Shown here piece by piece: positions 47,713-59,511 of a stretch of 64,000 bases of DNA. The stretch spans positions 34,715,987 through 34,779,986 of the forward strand of contig NC_079495.1 in NCBI RefSeq assembly GCF_030052815.1. Direction: 5' to 3'. The position numbers were made by a program, and so were the translations under genes. The notes beneath the pieces are model-generated. The model was not told the origin of the DNA. It was given only the letters and a program-made list of their open reading frames with translations, and searched no databases. The first letter of the stretch is position 1. The number at the start of each line of letters is the position of its first letter. Source of the DNA: Hevea brasiliensis (taxonomy: Eukaryota > Streptophyta > Magnoliopsida > Malpighiales > Euphorbiaceae).

Positions 47713-49689
47713 GGAACTCCAACTTCACCCACATACCACATTTTGGTCATTAAATTTGTTGGTTTTGGTCATTTTCTCAAAGCTTAAGTCCTTTAGGCAA
47801 AATTGCCAAATTTTCAGTTTTGGTACCTTAGGTTGAACTGTTCCATTGGTCATTTTACTGTTGGAATTTGGCAAAACTTTCTTCATAGAAAATGTTTCCT
47901 ATTGTCCTAAGTTTATTCTTCTTTTTGAATCACTCCAATTGGAGTTTTGTAGCTAAAGCTATGGCCATTTGAACCATGGCTGCCGGATTGGACACAACCC
48001 AGATTTTCTGGGCAACTTTGGTGCTGGCAGTTTTGGGTCACCAACTTGGGGTGGCCAAATGACTTGGTTGCTGGCAGAATTTGGGTTTGTGTTCTTCATG
48101 AAAGTTTTAGGTCTATATCTCATCTAACCACTGGTAAAATTTCAGGTCATTTTGACCTGCCTAGCTTGAGTTATGACCAAATGAACAAATACTATTCATT
48201 TGGTCAGTTTGTACAGGGCAGCCTGCAATTTTCCAACTTTGGTCAATTTGTTCACTAGGTTTTGGTAACTTTTTTGGCATGCTTCCTAAATGAAAATTGT
48301 GTCATTTTATGTCTATTTTCATCCCTAATTGGTCCCATATCAATTGGACTTGTAAAATTTCATTTTTGATCTTTCAAAGCTGACTTGGTCATGCTGCCAG
48401 CAGCATGACCACAGTCTCTCCGAATTTGATTTTAAAACCATTCCAACACAACTCATTTGGTCAAAAATGACCATTTTTCACTTCACAATAGGTTAAAAAT
48501 ATCATTTACCCATTTCTTCAAATTTTTTCCTCAAAACCCTAGGTCTCCAAACCCTAACCACGCTAAATTATTGCATTTAATCACATTTAAGCATTTCAAT
48601 CTTACTACCACTTTCATACAAGCTTACTAACACATTTAATTCATTCAAAACACATCATACTCTCATACATCCATGGCTGACCGAAATTTCAGTTTGGTCC
48701 TCCCCACATATTTTTATTTCATTTCATTAGTTTCTAAGTTCATTTAAGTAACTAAATATGCATTTAAAGTAGAAAATTGAAAGTTAGCATACTAACCTTT
48801 CTTAGAACTTCAAATCTCTATCTTTTGTTCTTCTTTCTTCTTTAAATCTTCTTCTTAAGTTGAGATAACAAGCTCTAGTAAGGTTTTTATGGGAGTTATT
48901 AAGGTTAAGTGAAGAAATTAAAGCTTGAGTGTAAGCTTTAATGGAGGATTAGCAATCGAGAAATGAGAGAGAGAGTGAGGCGGCACTTAGGGAAGAAAGA
49001 GAGCTTTTTGTTTTTTTTTTCTTTTCTTTTCTTTTATCTATTTTAGCTTATGGAAGACCCCAAAAAATCAATTTAATTAATTTATTAATTATAACATTTA
49101 TGGCATCATGCATGATGTCATGCATGATGTCATCTCCCTACACCATTTTCATTTTCTTTCTTTTTTTTTCTTTTTTTTTCTATTAGTTCTTTAATTTAAT
49201 TCCCGACTCTGAAATTTTCTTTTCTTTGATTTTATTTGACAGTTAGGTCAGGAGTCAGCTCTCGGGGTAAAATGACCAAATTGCCCCTCACCGGTTCATC
49301 CCGGTTTGCAAATAATTCAATATTTCTTCCGGCTTCCTGACCTAATTATTTGACTGACTTAACAGTCCTTTTTCTTGATTTTCTCTTTTCCACTGTGTTC
49401 GTAAGGGTCCTATGGACTGCAGCGTCATATTTTACGGTTCGAAATTTGAGTTTAAAATGACTTCGCAGTCGTTCCCGAGAAGGTCACCCATCGCTGTGAC
49501 TCTCAGCTCGTTTAACCTCTTATGTTCTGTTTTTCTTATTTATACTTAACTAATTGAACATTACTAATTATTTATGCTTATGACTTCTCTAATTGACTTA
49601 AGTGTGGTTCTAATCCCCTTAATTGTCCGGACCGACTCCGGCCACCGGAACAGTGAAATATACCAGGCTATACCAATAGGGGTGTTACA
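47713..49689 (-). repeat. 5' LTR of gypsy A-outer, distal segment
   Basis: Continues the LTR begun at 34447-35935; the first five bases are the target duplication. It matches 27604-29584, including the stretch specific to A-outer at 48530-49000, and ends AGGGGTGTTACA. The TGACATCA dyad is at 49101-49133. No gene. Confidence 0.94.
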
Positions 49690-51006
49690 AATCGACTATG
49701 AGGAAACTTTCTCGCCTATTGCCATGCTTAAATCAATTAGGATTCTATTAGCAATAGCTGCATACTATGATTATGAGATTTGGCAGATGGATGTCAAAAC
49801 AACTTTTCTCAATGGATACATTGAAGAAAATATTTTCATGGAACAACCTAGGGGTTTTGAATCCCAAGTTGGCTCCAAGGTATGCAAGCTAAAGCGATCC
49901 ATTTATGGGTTGAAGCAAGCTTTGAGGAGTTGGAACATCTGTTTTGATAAAGCCATTAAATCCTTTGGTTTTATAAAAAATGAGGATGAGCCATGTGTAT
50001 ATAAGAAGGTCAGTGACAGTGCTATCACTTTCCTTGTCTTATATGTAGATGATATACTGTTGATGGGTAATGACACAGGTATGTTGACAACTGTAAAGGT
50101 ATAATTGTCAAATACATTCTTCATAAAAGACTTAGGGGAGGCAACCTATATTCTTGGGATTCGTATCTATAGAGATAGAGCGAAAAGAATAATTGGTTTA
50201 TCCCAAAGTCTATACTTGGAAAAGGTGTTAAAGAGGTTTAACATGCTTGATTCCAAGAGAGGATTGTTACCAGTAAGACATGGTATCCACCTTTCTAAAG
50301 AGATGTCTCCAAAGACACATAAAGAATGAGATAAGATGGCTAGGATACCATATGCTTCGGCTATTAGAAGTTTAATGCATGCAATGTTGTGTACTAGGCC
50401 GGATATCGCATATGCTGTTAGTTTGACTAGTAGGTATCAATCCAATCTAGGTTTGGAACACTGGATAGCTGTCAAGAATATCCTTAAGTACTTGAGTAGA
50501 ACTAAGGATTTATTCTTGATCTATGAAGATGGAGACTTGCAACTGGATGGTTATACTGATTCTGATTTCCAATCAGATATCGATGATAGAAAGTCTACCT
50601 CTGGATATGTATTCATTTGTAATGGAGGTGCAGTTAGTTGGAAGAGTTCCAAACAGAGCATGACTGCAGATTCCACTATAGAGGCTGAGTATATTGCTGC
50701 ATCAGATGTTGCAAAGGAAGCTGTTTGGATAAAGAAGTTCATGACAGAACTTATAGTAGTTCCACTACACTGTGACAACAATGGAGCGGTCATACAGGCT
50801 AAGGAACCAAGGTCTCGCCAAAAATCCAAACACATAGAAAGGCGCTACCACATTATCAGAGAAATAGTTAGACGAGGCGATGTAGCCATGCAGAAAATAG
50901 CATCAGTTGAAAATCCAGCTGATTCATTCACTAAGCCTATGTCACAAACTCAGCTAGACTGACATCTTGAGAAGATGGGTCTAAGATATTGCAATGAATA
51001 ACTCTA
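49690..51006 (+). pseudogene. Copia 3 polyprotein, C-terminal part: RT and RNase H
   Basis: After the AATCG duplication the frame resumes with [16 protein letters not shown] has YVDD at 50042-50053, followed by ILLMGND. A stop (50102-50104), a further stop near 50327 and a small gap break it. RNase H (50336-50962) is open, with YTDSDFQSD, DSTIEAEYIAASD and HIERRYHIIREI, and ends early at a stop in QLD-stop-HLEK. It lacks about 21 bp present in copia 2 near 19277-19298 (LFIESAV). The final stop is near 51000. Confidence 0.92.
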
Positions 51007-51021
51007 GTGTTAGTGGGACAT

Positions 51022-51046
51022 TGTTTGTAGTATGCCCTAGAGCATA
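51022..51046 (+). repeat. Last copia LTR, first 25 bp only
   Basis: TGTTTGTAGTATGCCCTAG follows a purine-rich tract (GTGGGACAT) and matches the copia LTR start. Gypsy B is inserted at 51047. The remainder of this LTR should lie beyond the window. Confidence 0.88.
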
Positions 51047-51587
51047 TGTAACATCCTCACTTTAGCTAGTCCGTATAGTCTACTGTTCCGGTGACAAACG
51101 TTGGTCCGGACAGCTAGAATGTTGGAAAAAATATTTAAACTAAAGTGAGGAACCATAATTAACTCAAATATTAATAAGAAAAATTTAGAAATAAATTTAG
51201 AAATAAAATACAACCAAGTTAAATGAGCCGGTGCCCTAGCGATGGGTAACCTAGTGAGAAGTTGCGGTTCTCGCAACTAGGAGCCCTAGACCAGGGGGAA
51301 AAATTATAAAATAATTTTTGGGACTCCAGAGAAGAGTCATTGAGGTTCTTATGGCATTAGAATGACAAGAAAATGCTTAGAAAAATTTTTCAATCGGTAT
51401 AGATAATTTTGGCTCGTTAAGCTAAACAGAAGGCATTTTGGTCATTTTGTCTTCAGAGATGATTTTTGGCCAACTTGTCCAGTTAAATAAATAATTTATA
51501 TAACATAAAATATGAATAAAATTTGTTAAAAATTTAATTGCAATTAAATAGACAAGAAAAGGAGAGAAAATGAAAGAAAATGGTATT

Positions 51588-51608
51588 ATGACATCATAAG
51601 GATGTCAT
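51588..51608 (+). promoter_or_regulatory. ATGACATC-N5-GATGTCAT dyad, gypsy B LTR
   Basis: Two 8-bp inverted arms around ATAAG, at the place equivalent to the dyads of A and C. The surroundings are otherwise diverged. Confidence 0.5.
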
Positions 51609-53521
51609 TAAAATTTCCCCAACCAATCCAATGTTGACACATGGCATAAGTTTACTTAAAAGAGATTAAATGGGATGGAAAAATGAAAAAAAAATTAGAA
51701 CTTCTTCTTCCATATTTTCTCCTTGCTGTGACCCTCCTCCATAGCTAACCATAAACAAGCTTTTCAAAGCTTGATCTCCCTAGTTTCTACCCCACTAAAT
51801 CCTATAATCCCAACATAAAAAAGTTTTCTTGCATCTTATTAATTCTTTTTGGGAGCAAAAAGAAAAGGAAAACAAGAACCCTAGTAAGTAGGAGACTTCA
51901 CTCCATTAGAGGTTAGTGACCAAACCTTGTCCTTTCACTTTAAATTCATGTTTAATAACTATGAATGAGTGCAAATGATAAGGAAATTGATGGAATACTA
52001 TTTGTATGTAATCCCTAAATTTCAGCAGCCTTGGATAGGGTGATATGGTGATGATTTTTGTGGAGCTAACATGCTAGTATGGTTGCCCTTAAATTGCATC
52101 TCTTAAGTCGAATGTTGAAATGCAATGATATTGCATGGTTTGTAATGTTTGAGTTAGGGTTTGGGGTGGAAAAATGAGACTTTGGTCATATGATGATGAA
52201 AGTAGGTTTTAATGGTCAATTAGTGACTATTTGGTTCTGTTTGGTGTGGCTGCCCTTGGTGACCTACAGGACTGGGCATGAGTCCAGTAGGTTTGGGCAG
52301 CAATAACTTGAATTGTAGAGGTTTAATTGGTGCAAGGCCAATTGGACATGAAATTAGACACATAATGGCACAACTTTGGTGAAAAAACTATGCTTAGAAA
52401 ACCAAAACAAGTTGACCAAAAGTTTTCCCTAATCCGGGTGACCTGCATTCTGCTTGGGCAAAATGACCAAATAAATAGTATTTGGTCATTTGGCCATAAT
52501 TCAGTGTAGAAAGGTCCAATTGACCTGAACTTTTACCAGCAACAAGTTGAGATATAGATCTACAACTTTCATGAAGAAACCTAACCCAAATTATGACCAG
52601 AACATATTCAAAAAGTGAGTTGTAGTCACTGTTCCAAGTACTATAGATTTGGTCAGTCCAGAAATTCTGGACAAAATTTTAATCCGGCCAGTTGGTGTTT
52701 TTGGGCCATAACTAGAGCTACAAAACTCCAAATGAAGTGATTCAAAAAAGGAAATGCAACTAGATAGAATAAGGAACAACTTTCATGTTGATTATTTTGC
52801 CAAATTCCCACTGCAAAAATGACTAATGGAACAGTAAAGACAAAGCATGAAAAATTGAAAATTCTGTCCAATTAACATTAGGCTTAGAAATGGTATTGGC
52901 AACCAATACCAACAATTTTAAAATGCAAAATGTGGTATGTTGATGATATTAGAACCAATGTACCTATTGCCTATGCAAAAGTCAACATTTTTGTTGACTA
53001 ATGAATGGAATAGTAACACTAAAACTTAAATTTCAAAAATTGTGAAACTTAAAAGTGTAAAATGCCCTAGTATACCTAGCAAGATTGGTTTGGATAGCTT
53101 GGCATGCCAATAGGGTTCTGTTAGCAGTACTGGATATGGCTTCATGCCATTTTGTGTTTCATGGCTTCCCATGCCATTCTGTGACATAATAGCCTTTGGC
53201 TATGTTATTTGAGTTGATATACTTGGGTTTTAACCCTGATAATTATTACAGCTTATTAGCTGTTCTGTTGCACACCGGGAGACACAATGTGACCAATGGT
53301 GTGATGGTCCGAAGTACTTAGTACCCAGTGCCAGTTTACCTGTTTATCCAGTCCAGTCGACTAGTATGGGTTACTCGGGTAATGTTAATAAATCTTACCA
53401 AATTTAAATCGAATAATACTGCAAATAATATCAGAAATTAAGTCTACTAAAAAATGTAAACATACATTATGCATACTTATTTTTATTTTATTTTATTTTA
53501 TTTTATATTATATTGTCACCA

Positions 53522-53560
53522 CTAAGCAAAATTGCTTAGCGCGTTGCTTTTTCCACGCGC
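53522..53560 (+). other. Paired R-region hairpins, gypsy B LTR
   Basis: Hairpin 1 CTAAGCA-AAAT-TGCTTAG (53522-53539). Hairpin 2 CGCGT with ACGCG (53540-53544 and 53555-53559). CACCACT precedes it at 53517, below a TATA-rich run, and AATAAA is about 205 nt downstream. Confidence 0.62.
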
Positions 53561-54166
53561 AAGTACTGGAGACCTAGCTGGTGAGCCCAGTAGACATCAG
53601 ATCGGGTGAGCCTTCAGATTTGCATCCGGAGTCCAGAGTCACCTCACATCTGCAGTACATATGGTAGGACATTAGGATCTTGGGGTAGCACTTTGTATTT
53701 TGCATTTTGTATTAGTTTGGATTGTAACTATAAACTCTTGCAATTATGTAATAATGTAAATATAATAAATTTTCATGTTATTGAAATTTTCTGTATATTA
53801 TGTTGAGAAATATTTATGAATGTGCTTCCAGTAATGAAGTGAAAAGAAAAATTTTCTAAAAATAGTGTTGTGATTTGAGATTGAGATTTTGAGATTGACT
53901 TGAAGTGTGTGTATAATGGAGTTTGGATTTGGAAAGTATATTGGAAGTGTTTTTAAACAGGTTCAGAAGAACTATTTTTCTAAATTATAGCCGGTACTCT
54001 GCCGGATTTTCTACAAAAATTTCAAAAAAATTCAGATTTATCAAAAATTGTAAATAAATGAATTAAAAGGGATAAATTGTAATTAAACATGAATTGGTGT
54101 TCTGGCACACTGAGTGGCATATCTTGCTCTGCTACACTGTAGACGGGTAAGGGGTGTCAAATTTAG

Positions 54167-54178
54167 TGGTATCAGAGC
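54167..54178 (+). other. Primer-binding site of gypsy B
   Basis: TGGTATCAGAGC, perfect match to the initiator-Met tRNA complement. Confidence 0.92.
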
Positions 54179-54288
54179 ATCGGTTTAGGCGTTTCTGGGC
54201 CTAGATAGGTGCATACCATTGCATTGCATTTGTAAGTGTTGAGGTGACACTGATGCAGATCTGTTTGTTTTCTTATTTTGAATAGGAT

Positions 54289-57134
54289 ATGGATCCTGCT
54301 TCTCAAAGAGCAGTTGATGAAGAGGTGGAGAGTCGTGCTTCACCAAGAGCTGAATCTGGGGGCAGGGGAGAATCTGCTCCACCAGCAGCTGAGGCACCTG
54401 CCTAACCTCAGTTTGCTCTATTTCAGCAAATGACTGAATTCTACCGGTAAATGATGGGGGAAATTCCACCACCACAACCACAGCCACAACCTCCACCAGC
54501 ACCATAGAAGTCCCATTTGGAGAAACTGCGAAAGCATGGGGCTGTAGACTTCTTTGGGAAGAGGGAGGATGATCCCATGATCGTAGAGAACTGGTTGGAT
54601 AGAACAATCAGAGTGCTAAAACAGCTAAACTACACCCCCGAGTAGAATTTGGTGGGTGTTGTGTCCCTACTTCAAGATGATACATATCAGTGGTGGGACA
54701 CAGTAACCAGTGAGGTGCAACCAGAACGGATCACCTGGGAATTCTTCCTCACAGAGTTCAGGAAGAAATATGTTAGCAAAGTGTATTTAGAAGAGCGAAG
54801 AAGAGAATTTATCAGTCTGAGACAGAGGCAATTGTCAGTGGTAGAATATGAGCGTGAGTTTGTCAGACTGAGTAGATATGGGAGGGAAATAGTCCCTACA
54901 GAGGCAGAGAGGTGCAGATGGTTTGAAGAAGGGCTCAATGACAATATCAAAGTCATGATCATAGCATTGGAGATCACAGATTTTGCTAAACTAGTTGATG
55001 TTGCATCAAAAGTGGAAAGGGTCCAAATAAATGAACAAAATAGAAGGGAAAGATAGTAGAAGAGGAGTCTGGGTCAGTCCAGTACATTTTCTGCTCCCAG
55101 CAAGAAGAGTAAGGGTCCTCCTGCTCAGAGTTCAGGACCACCACAGGGTCAGGGTCAGTCTCAGGGGCCCAAACCACAGTTCACACCTAGGAGAGGCCAG
55201 TCCACACCATCAGTGGGCAGCTCTCCAGGGACGGTGTTCAGGGGACCAGCCTCGGCATCTTCTACCTATCAGTACTTTTAGAAGTGGCATAAGGGGGATT
55301 GTTTGTGAGTGATCGGTGCATGCTTACGGTGTGGATCGACAGAACATTAGATCAAGAATTATCCGAAGAGGACTACTACAATTGCTCCAACACAAGCTGA
55401 CAGACCTACTCCTGCACCACAAAGGGGTAGGAAGCTCGGCAAATTTGAGGTAGCTGGTCCATCACTGAGGCCTGCATCTGAGTCAGCTGAGCGGCCAGAT
55501 ACTAGAGTGCCTGCCAGGCCTATGCCATCAGAGCTCAGGAGGAGCAGGATGCCCCGGATGTCATCAGGGGTACATTTTCCCTCTACAACACTTCTGTGCA
55601 TGCATTGGTGGATCCAGGATCCAGGATCCACTCATTCCTACATTTGCATCAAACTACCCGTAGAGAGGGGAGTTCCAGTAAAGGAGAGTGATCAAGACAT
55701 TCTGGTTACAAATCCACTAGGCCACAGTGTGGTAGTGAATAAGGTGTATAAAGGTTGCCCGTTGAGGATTCAGGGGTATGAATTCTCGGCAGACGTAATT
55801 GAATTACCCTTCCATGAGTTTGACGTGATTTTAGGAATGGACTGGTTGTCCCATCATTAGGCAATAGTTGATTGCAAATTAAAGAGGATTTATCTGAAAA
55901 CTTCTGAGGGTAATGAGATCACTGTTGTGGGTGAAAGGACAGATTTCCTGTCCAATGTTATCTTAACCACAGTTGCAAGAAGATTGATGAGAAAAGGCTG
56001 TGAAGCCTACCTAGCACACGTGGTTGATACTAGGTAGGCAAATCCAAACCTGGGTGATATACCCACAGTAAGAGACTTCCCAAATGTATTTCCTGAAGAG
56101 TTGCTTGGTTTATCACCAGAAAGGGAAGTCGAGTTTGCTATTGAGGTAATGCCGGGTACAACACCCAGTTTTATTGCTCCTTATAGGATGGCACCCACTG
56201 AATTGAAGGAGTTGAAAATTCAGTTGCAAGAGTTACTCGATAAGGGGTTTATACGCCCCAGTGTGTCACCATGGGGAGCTCCGGTGCTATTTGTGAAGAA
56301 GAAGGATGGAACCTTGAGATTGTGTATTGATTACCGGCAGTTGAACAAGGTAACTATGAAGAATAAATAACTATTGCCTAGAATTGACGATCTGTTTGAT
56401 CAGTTAAAAGGAGCTGGTGTATTTTCAAAAATTAATCTCAGATCAGGGTATCATCAGTTGAGGGTAAAGGATGCAGATGTGTCAAAAACTGCATTCAGAA
56501 CCCGATATGGGCATTATGAATTTCTAGTGATGCCGTTTGGGCTAACAAATGCACCAGCAACATTTATGAACCTTATGAAACATATCTTTCATCCATATCT
56601 AAATTGGTTTGTAGTGGTCTTTATTGATGATATTCTGGTGTATTCCAAGACCAGGGAAGAACATGATGAACATTTAAGGATTGTTCTGCAAACCCTGTGA
56701 GAAAAGAAGCTGTATGCTAAACTGTCAAAGTGTGACTTCTGGATGAGTGAAATCTCCTTCCTTGGACACATAGTATCAGTTGAGGGGATTAGAGTGGATC
56801 CCAAAAAGATAGAAGCAGTGATGGAGTGGAAGCCTCCTAGAAATATAACTGAGGTCAAAAGTTTCTTGGGGCTAGTTGGGTATTACAGAAGATTTGTGAA
56901 GGGGTTTTCTCTTAGAGCTGCTCCAATGACTAAGTTGTTGCACAAGAATGTGAAATTTGGCTGGAACGATAATTGCCAAGCCAGTTTTGAGAGGCTAAAG
57001 GCTATGTTGACAGAAGCACTAGTGTTAACACAGCCAGTGTCAGGGAAAGACTTTGTGGTCTACAGTGATGCCTCGCATAATGGGCTAGGGCATGTATTGA
57101 TGTAAGAGGGGAAAGTGGTTGCCTATGCTTCCAG
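54289..57134 (+). pseudogene. Gypsy B gag-pol polyprotein (broken, cut in RNase H)
   Basis: The start MDPASQRAVDEEVESR follows a T-rich run ending in TAG. Gag core: LLQDDTYQWWDTV, EFRKKYVSKVYLEERRREF, SLRQRQLSVVEYEREF. The initial frame has stops at 54403, 54448, 54505, 54643 and 55054, all readable as Gln codons with C changed to T. A degraded zinc knuckle (CLRCGSTEH) is near 55325. Protease DPGSTHSY is near 55619. RT 56101-56700 has [14 protein letters not shown], a stop at 56368, and FIDD at 56620-56631. RNase H starts near 56743 ([13 protein letters not shown]) and is cut after VAYAS at 57134 by element C. Integrase would lie beyond the window. Confidence 0.92.
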
Positions 57135-57672
57135 TGTAACATCCTCCCGGTAGCAACTCCGCATACCCACTGCTTCGGTGACGATGTCGGTCCCATAGCT
57201 AGAACGTCCGGAAAAATATTTAAACTAAAGTCGGGAATCATAATTAACTCAAATATTAATAAGAAAAATTTAGTAAAAATTTTAGAAATAAAAATACAAC
57301 TAAGTCAAATGAGCCGGTGCCCAAGCGATGGGTAACCGGAGGGAAGTTGCGGTTCTCGCAACGAGGAGTCCTAGACCCGGGGGAAAAATTATAAAATAAT
57401 TTTTGGGACTCCAGAAAAGGGTTATTGAGGTTCCCATGGCATTAGAATGCCATGAAAATACCTAGAAAAATTTTTCAATCCAGATGCATAATTTTGACCG
57501 TTAAGCCAAACGGAGGGCATTTTGGTCATTTCGCCTTCCGAGGTGATTTTTGGCCGACTTGTCCAGTTGAGTAAATAATTAATATGACATAAAATATGAA
57601 TAAATATTACTAAAAATTAATGTGAAAATGAGTAGAGAAAAGAAGAAAAGAAAATGAAAGACAAACCTAAAT

Positions 57673-57692
57673 ATGACATCACATGATGTCAT
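57673..57692 (+). promoter_or_regulatory. Perfect 20-bp palindrome ATGACATCACATGATGTCAT
   Basis: Two TGACATCA-type sites in inverted arrangement. It is identical at 61597-61616 in the second LTR. Confidence 0.55.
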
Positions 57693-59448
57693 TTGGAGGG
57701 CTTCCACCAATCACAACCTAATAAGCCAAATTAAAAAGAGAAAAAAATGACAAATGAAGACACAAAATTTCTGGTTCTTCTTCTTCATTTGGACATGAAT
57801 CTCTCCCTCTCCCTCCACCATTTTATCAAGCTTTGAACTTGATTTTCTCTTCATCCACTCACTAAAACCCATAAGTCTCTTCATCAAAAATTAATCCCAC
57901 ACCTAGACAAAGCTTTTGGCAGCCTAGAAAAGGAAGGAAAGTGAAGTTTTAGCTTGAAGAAATCTGCCCTACAAGAGGTTAAAGTGAGGTTAGTGCTATC
58001 CTTTCACTCTCACTCCTTTAATCCTTGTTAAAGCATCATTTTAAGTTAAGAAATTGTAAGAGTTTGAAGTAAGTTATATGTGTTAGGGCATCTTTAATTT
58101 TTGGCAGCCCTAAGGAAGGATGAGGTTGATTGTTTTAATGAATTTAGAATGGATAGAAATGATGTTTAAGGTATGAATATGCATGGATGTTGAATTAGTG
58201 TGCTAATTGAGGTTCATGGATAATTTAAATTGGACATTAGGGTTTTGAGAAGTGAAACTTGGATTTAGCTTATGGAATTGTGAAATAACATTATAAGGGT
58301 CAATTAGTGACCATTTTAGGTATGTTGACCATGAATTGGACTGAAAAATAGTATAGCCAAGTGAATGTGTAGGCTGCCTTGTTAGTGCAGCAGAGGGACT
58401 GAAAATTCAGTCCACTTGCACAGCCATAACTTTGGCTGTGTAGGTCCAATTGATGTTTGGTCAATTGGACATGAAACTAGGCTTATAATGACACATTTTT
58501 TCTGAAGAAACCATGCCCAAAAGACCAAAGCAAGTGGACCAAAACTTGGCCCCAATCCGGACACCCTGCAACAGCCCCTGCAGAATGACCAAATGAAAAG
58601 TAACTGTTCATTTGGCCATAACTCACTGTAGATTTGGTCAATTGACCTGAAAGTTTTACAGAAACAAGTTAAGACATAGAAAAACAACTTTCATGAAGAA
58701 ACCTATCCCAAATTATGACCAGAACCTAACCCAAATGGCAGTCACAACATCGCTCAAACTCGCAACTCTGCAGATTTTGATTTGAGCAGTAATGTTTGGA
58801 TGGCTATAACTCTCTCTAGAAAACTCGGATTTAGGTGATTCTTGAACAGATGAAAACCTAAGGCATAGTAGAACATTTCATATGAAGAAAGTTAGACCAA
58901 ATTATGAACTTAACTTGGTCAAATCGACCAAAGTTGGACCAAAATCTGCAAAACCCAAAAGTGCGGCATGAGCGATTGCACGTGAACAGTAAACTTATTT
59001 TGGCCATAACTTGAGCTACAAAACTCCAAATGGAGTGATTCAAAAAAAGAAATTCAACTAGACAAAATAAGAAACATTTTCTATGAAGGAAGTTTTGTCA
59101 AATTCCAACAGTAGATCGACCAATAGAACAGTGCAACTTCGGAGCACCAAAACCGAAAATTGGCAATTTTGCCAAAATGACCTAAGCTTTGAGAAAGTGA
59201 CCAAAACCAACAAGTTTTAAATGCAAAATGTGGTACATTGGGAGTGTTAAAACCAATGCACCTATGATCTATGCAAAAGTCAACTTTTTGTTGACTATTG
59301 AAGTGAATAGTGACATCAAAACTTGAAATGCACAAATTGAAGAATTTTAAAATATCAAATGTCCTAGTATACCTAACAAGATTGGTTTGGATAGTTTGGC
59401 ATGCCAATAGGGTATTGTGTTAGCAGTACTGCGAAAGGCTTTATGCCT

Positions 59449-59511
59449 GTATTCATGGCTTTTATGCCCGTATTCATGGCTTTTATGCCCGTATTCATGG
59501 CTTTTATGCCC
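59449..59511 (+). repeat. 21-bp minisatellite, three copies, C left LTR
   Basis: Units begin GTATTCATGGC and end TTTTATGCCC at 59449, 59470 and 59491. The second LTR has two units (63375-63416), so one unit was gained or lost after insertion. Confidence 0.92.

Larger units (their letters stand above)
26116..49689 (-). mobile_element. Gypsy A-outer: Ty3/gypsy chromovirus-type retrotransposon, minus strand
   Basis: Left LTR 26116-29584 (3469 bp), internal region 29585-34446, right LTR 34447-35935 plus 47718-49689 (3461 bp in all) interrupted by A-inner. On the minus strand the LTR ends are TGTAACACC and GGTGTGACA. RT lies upstream of integrase, as in Ty3/gypsy. The long LTRs and C-terminal chromodomain-like tail suggest the Tekay/Del group; this is inferred. 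It sits antisense in the copia 3 RT gene. Without A-inner it is about 11.8 kb. Confidence 0.95.
12057..51046 (+). mobile_element. Tandem pair of copia elements (copies 2 and 3) sharing a central LTR
   Basis: The order is truncated LTR (12057-13770), internal region 2 (13771-19557), full LTR (19558-21677), internal region 3 (21678-51021, interrupted by gypsy A), and the first 25 bp of a third LTR (51022-51046). The central LTR is followed directly by a PBS and preceded directly by a polypurine tract, so it serves both copies. This LTR-int-LTR-int-LTR form is the known product of unequal recombination between LTRs. Both copies belong to the family of copia 1 and are in the opposite direction to it. 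Confidence 0.92.
51047..54161 (+). repeat. 5' LTR of gypsy B, about 3.1 kb
   Basis: Starts TGTAACATCCTCACTTTAG and ends near GGGGTGTCAAA (TGTCACA in the related C LTR), so the exact last base is uncertain by two. It contains the CCGG box (51082-51111), the ATGACATC/GATGTCAT dyad (51588-51608), GGCCATAA modules near 52305, 52491 and 52709, the paired hairpins (53522-53560), and AATAAA at 53764-53769. No gene is supported. Confidence 0.9.
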
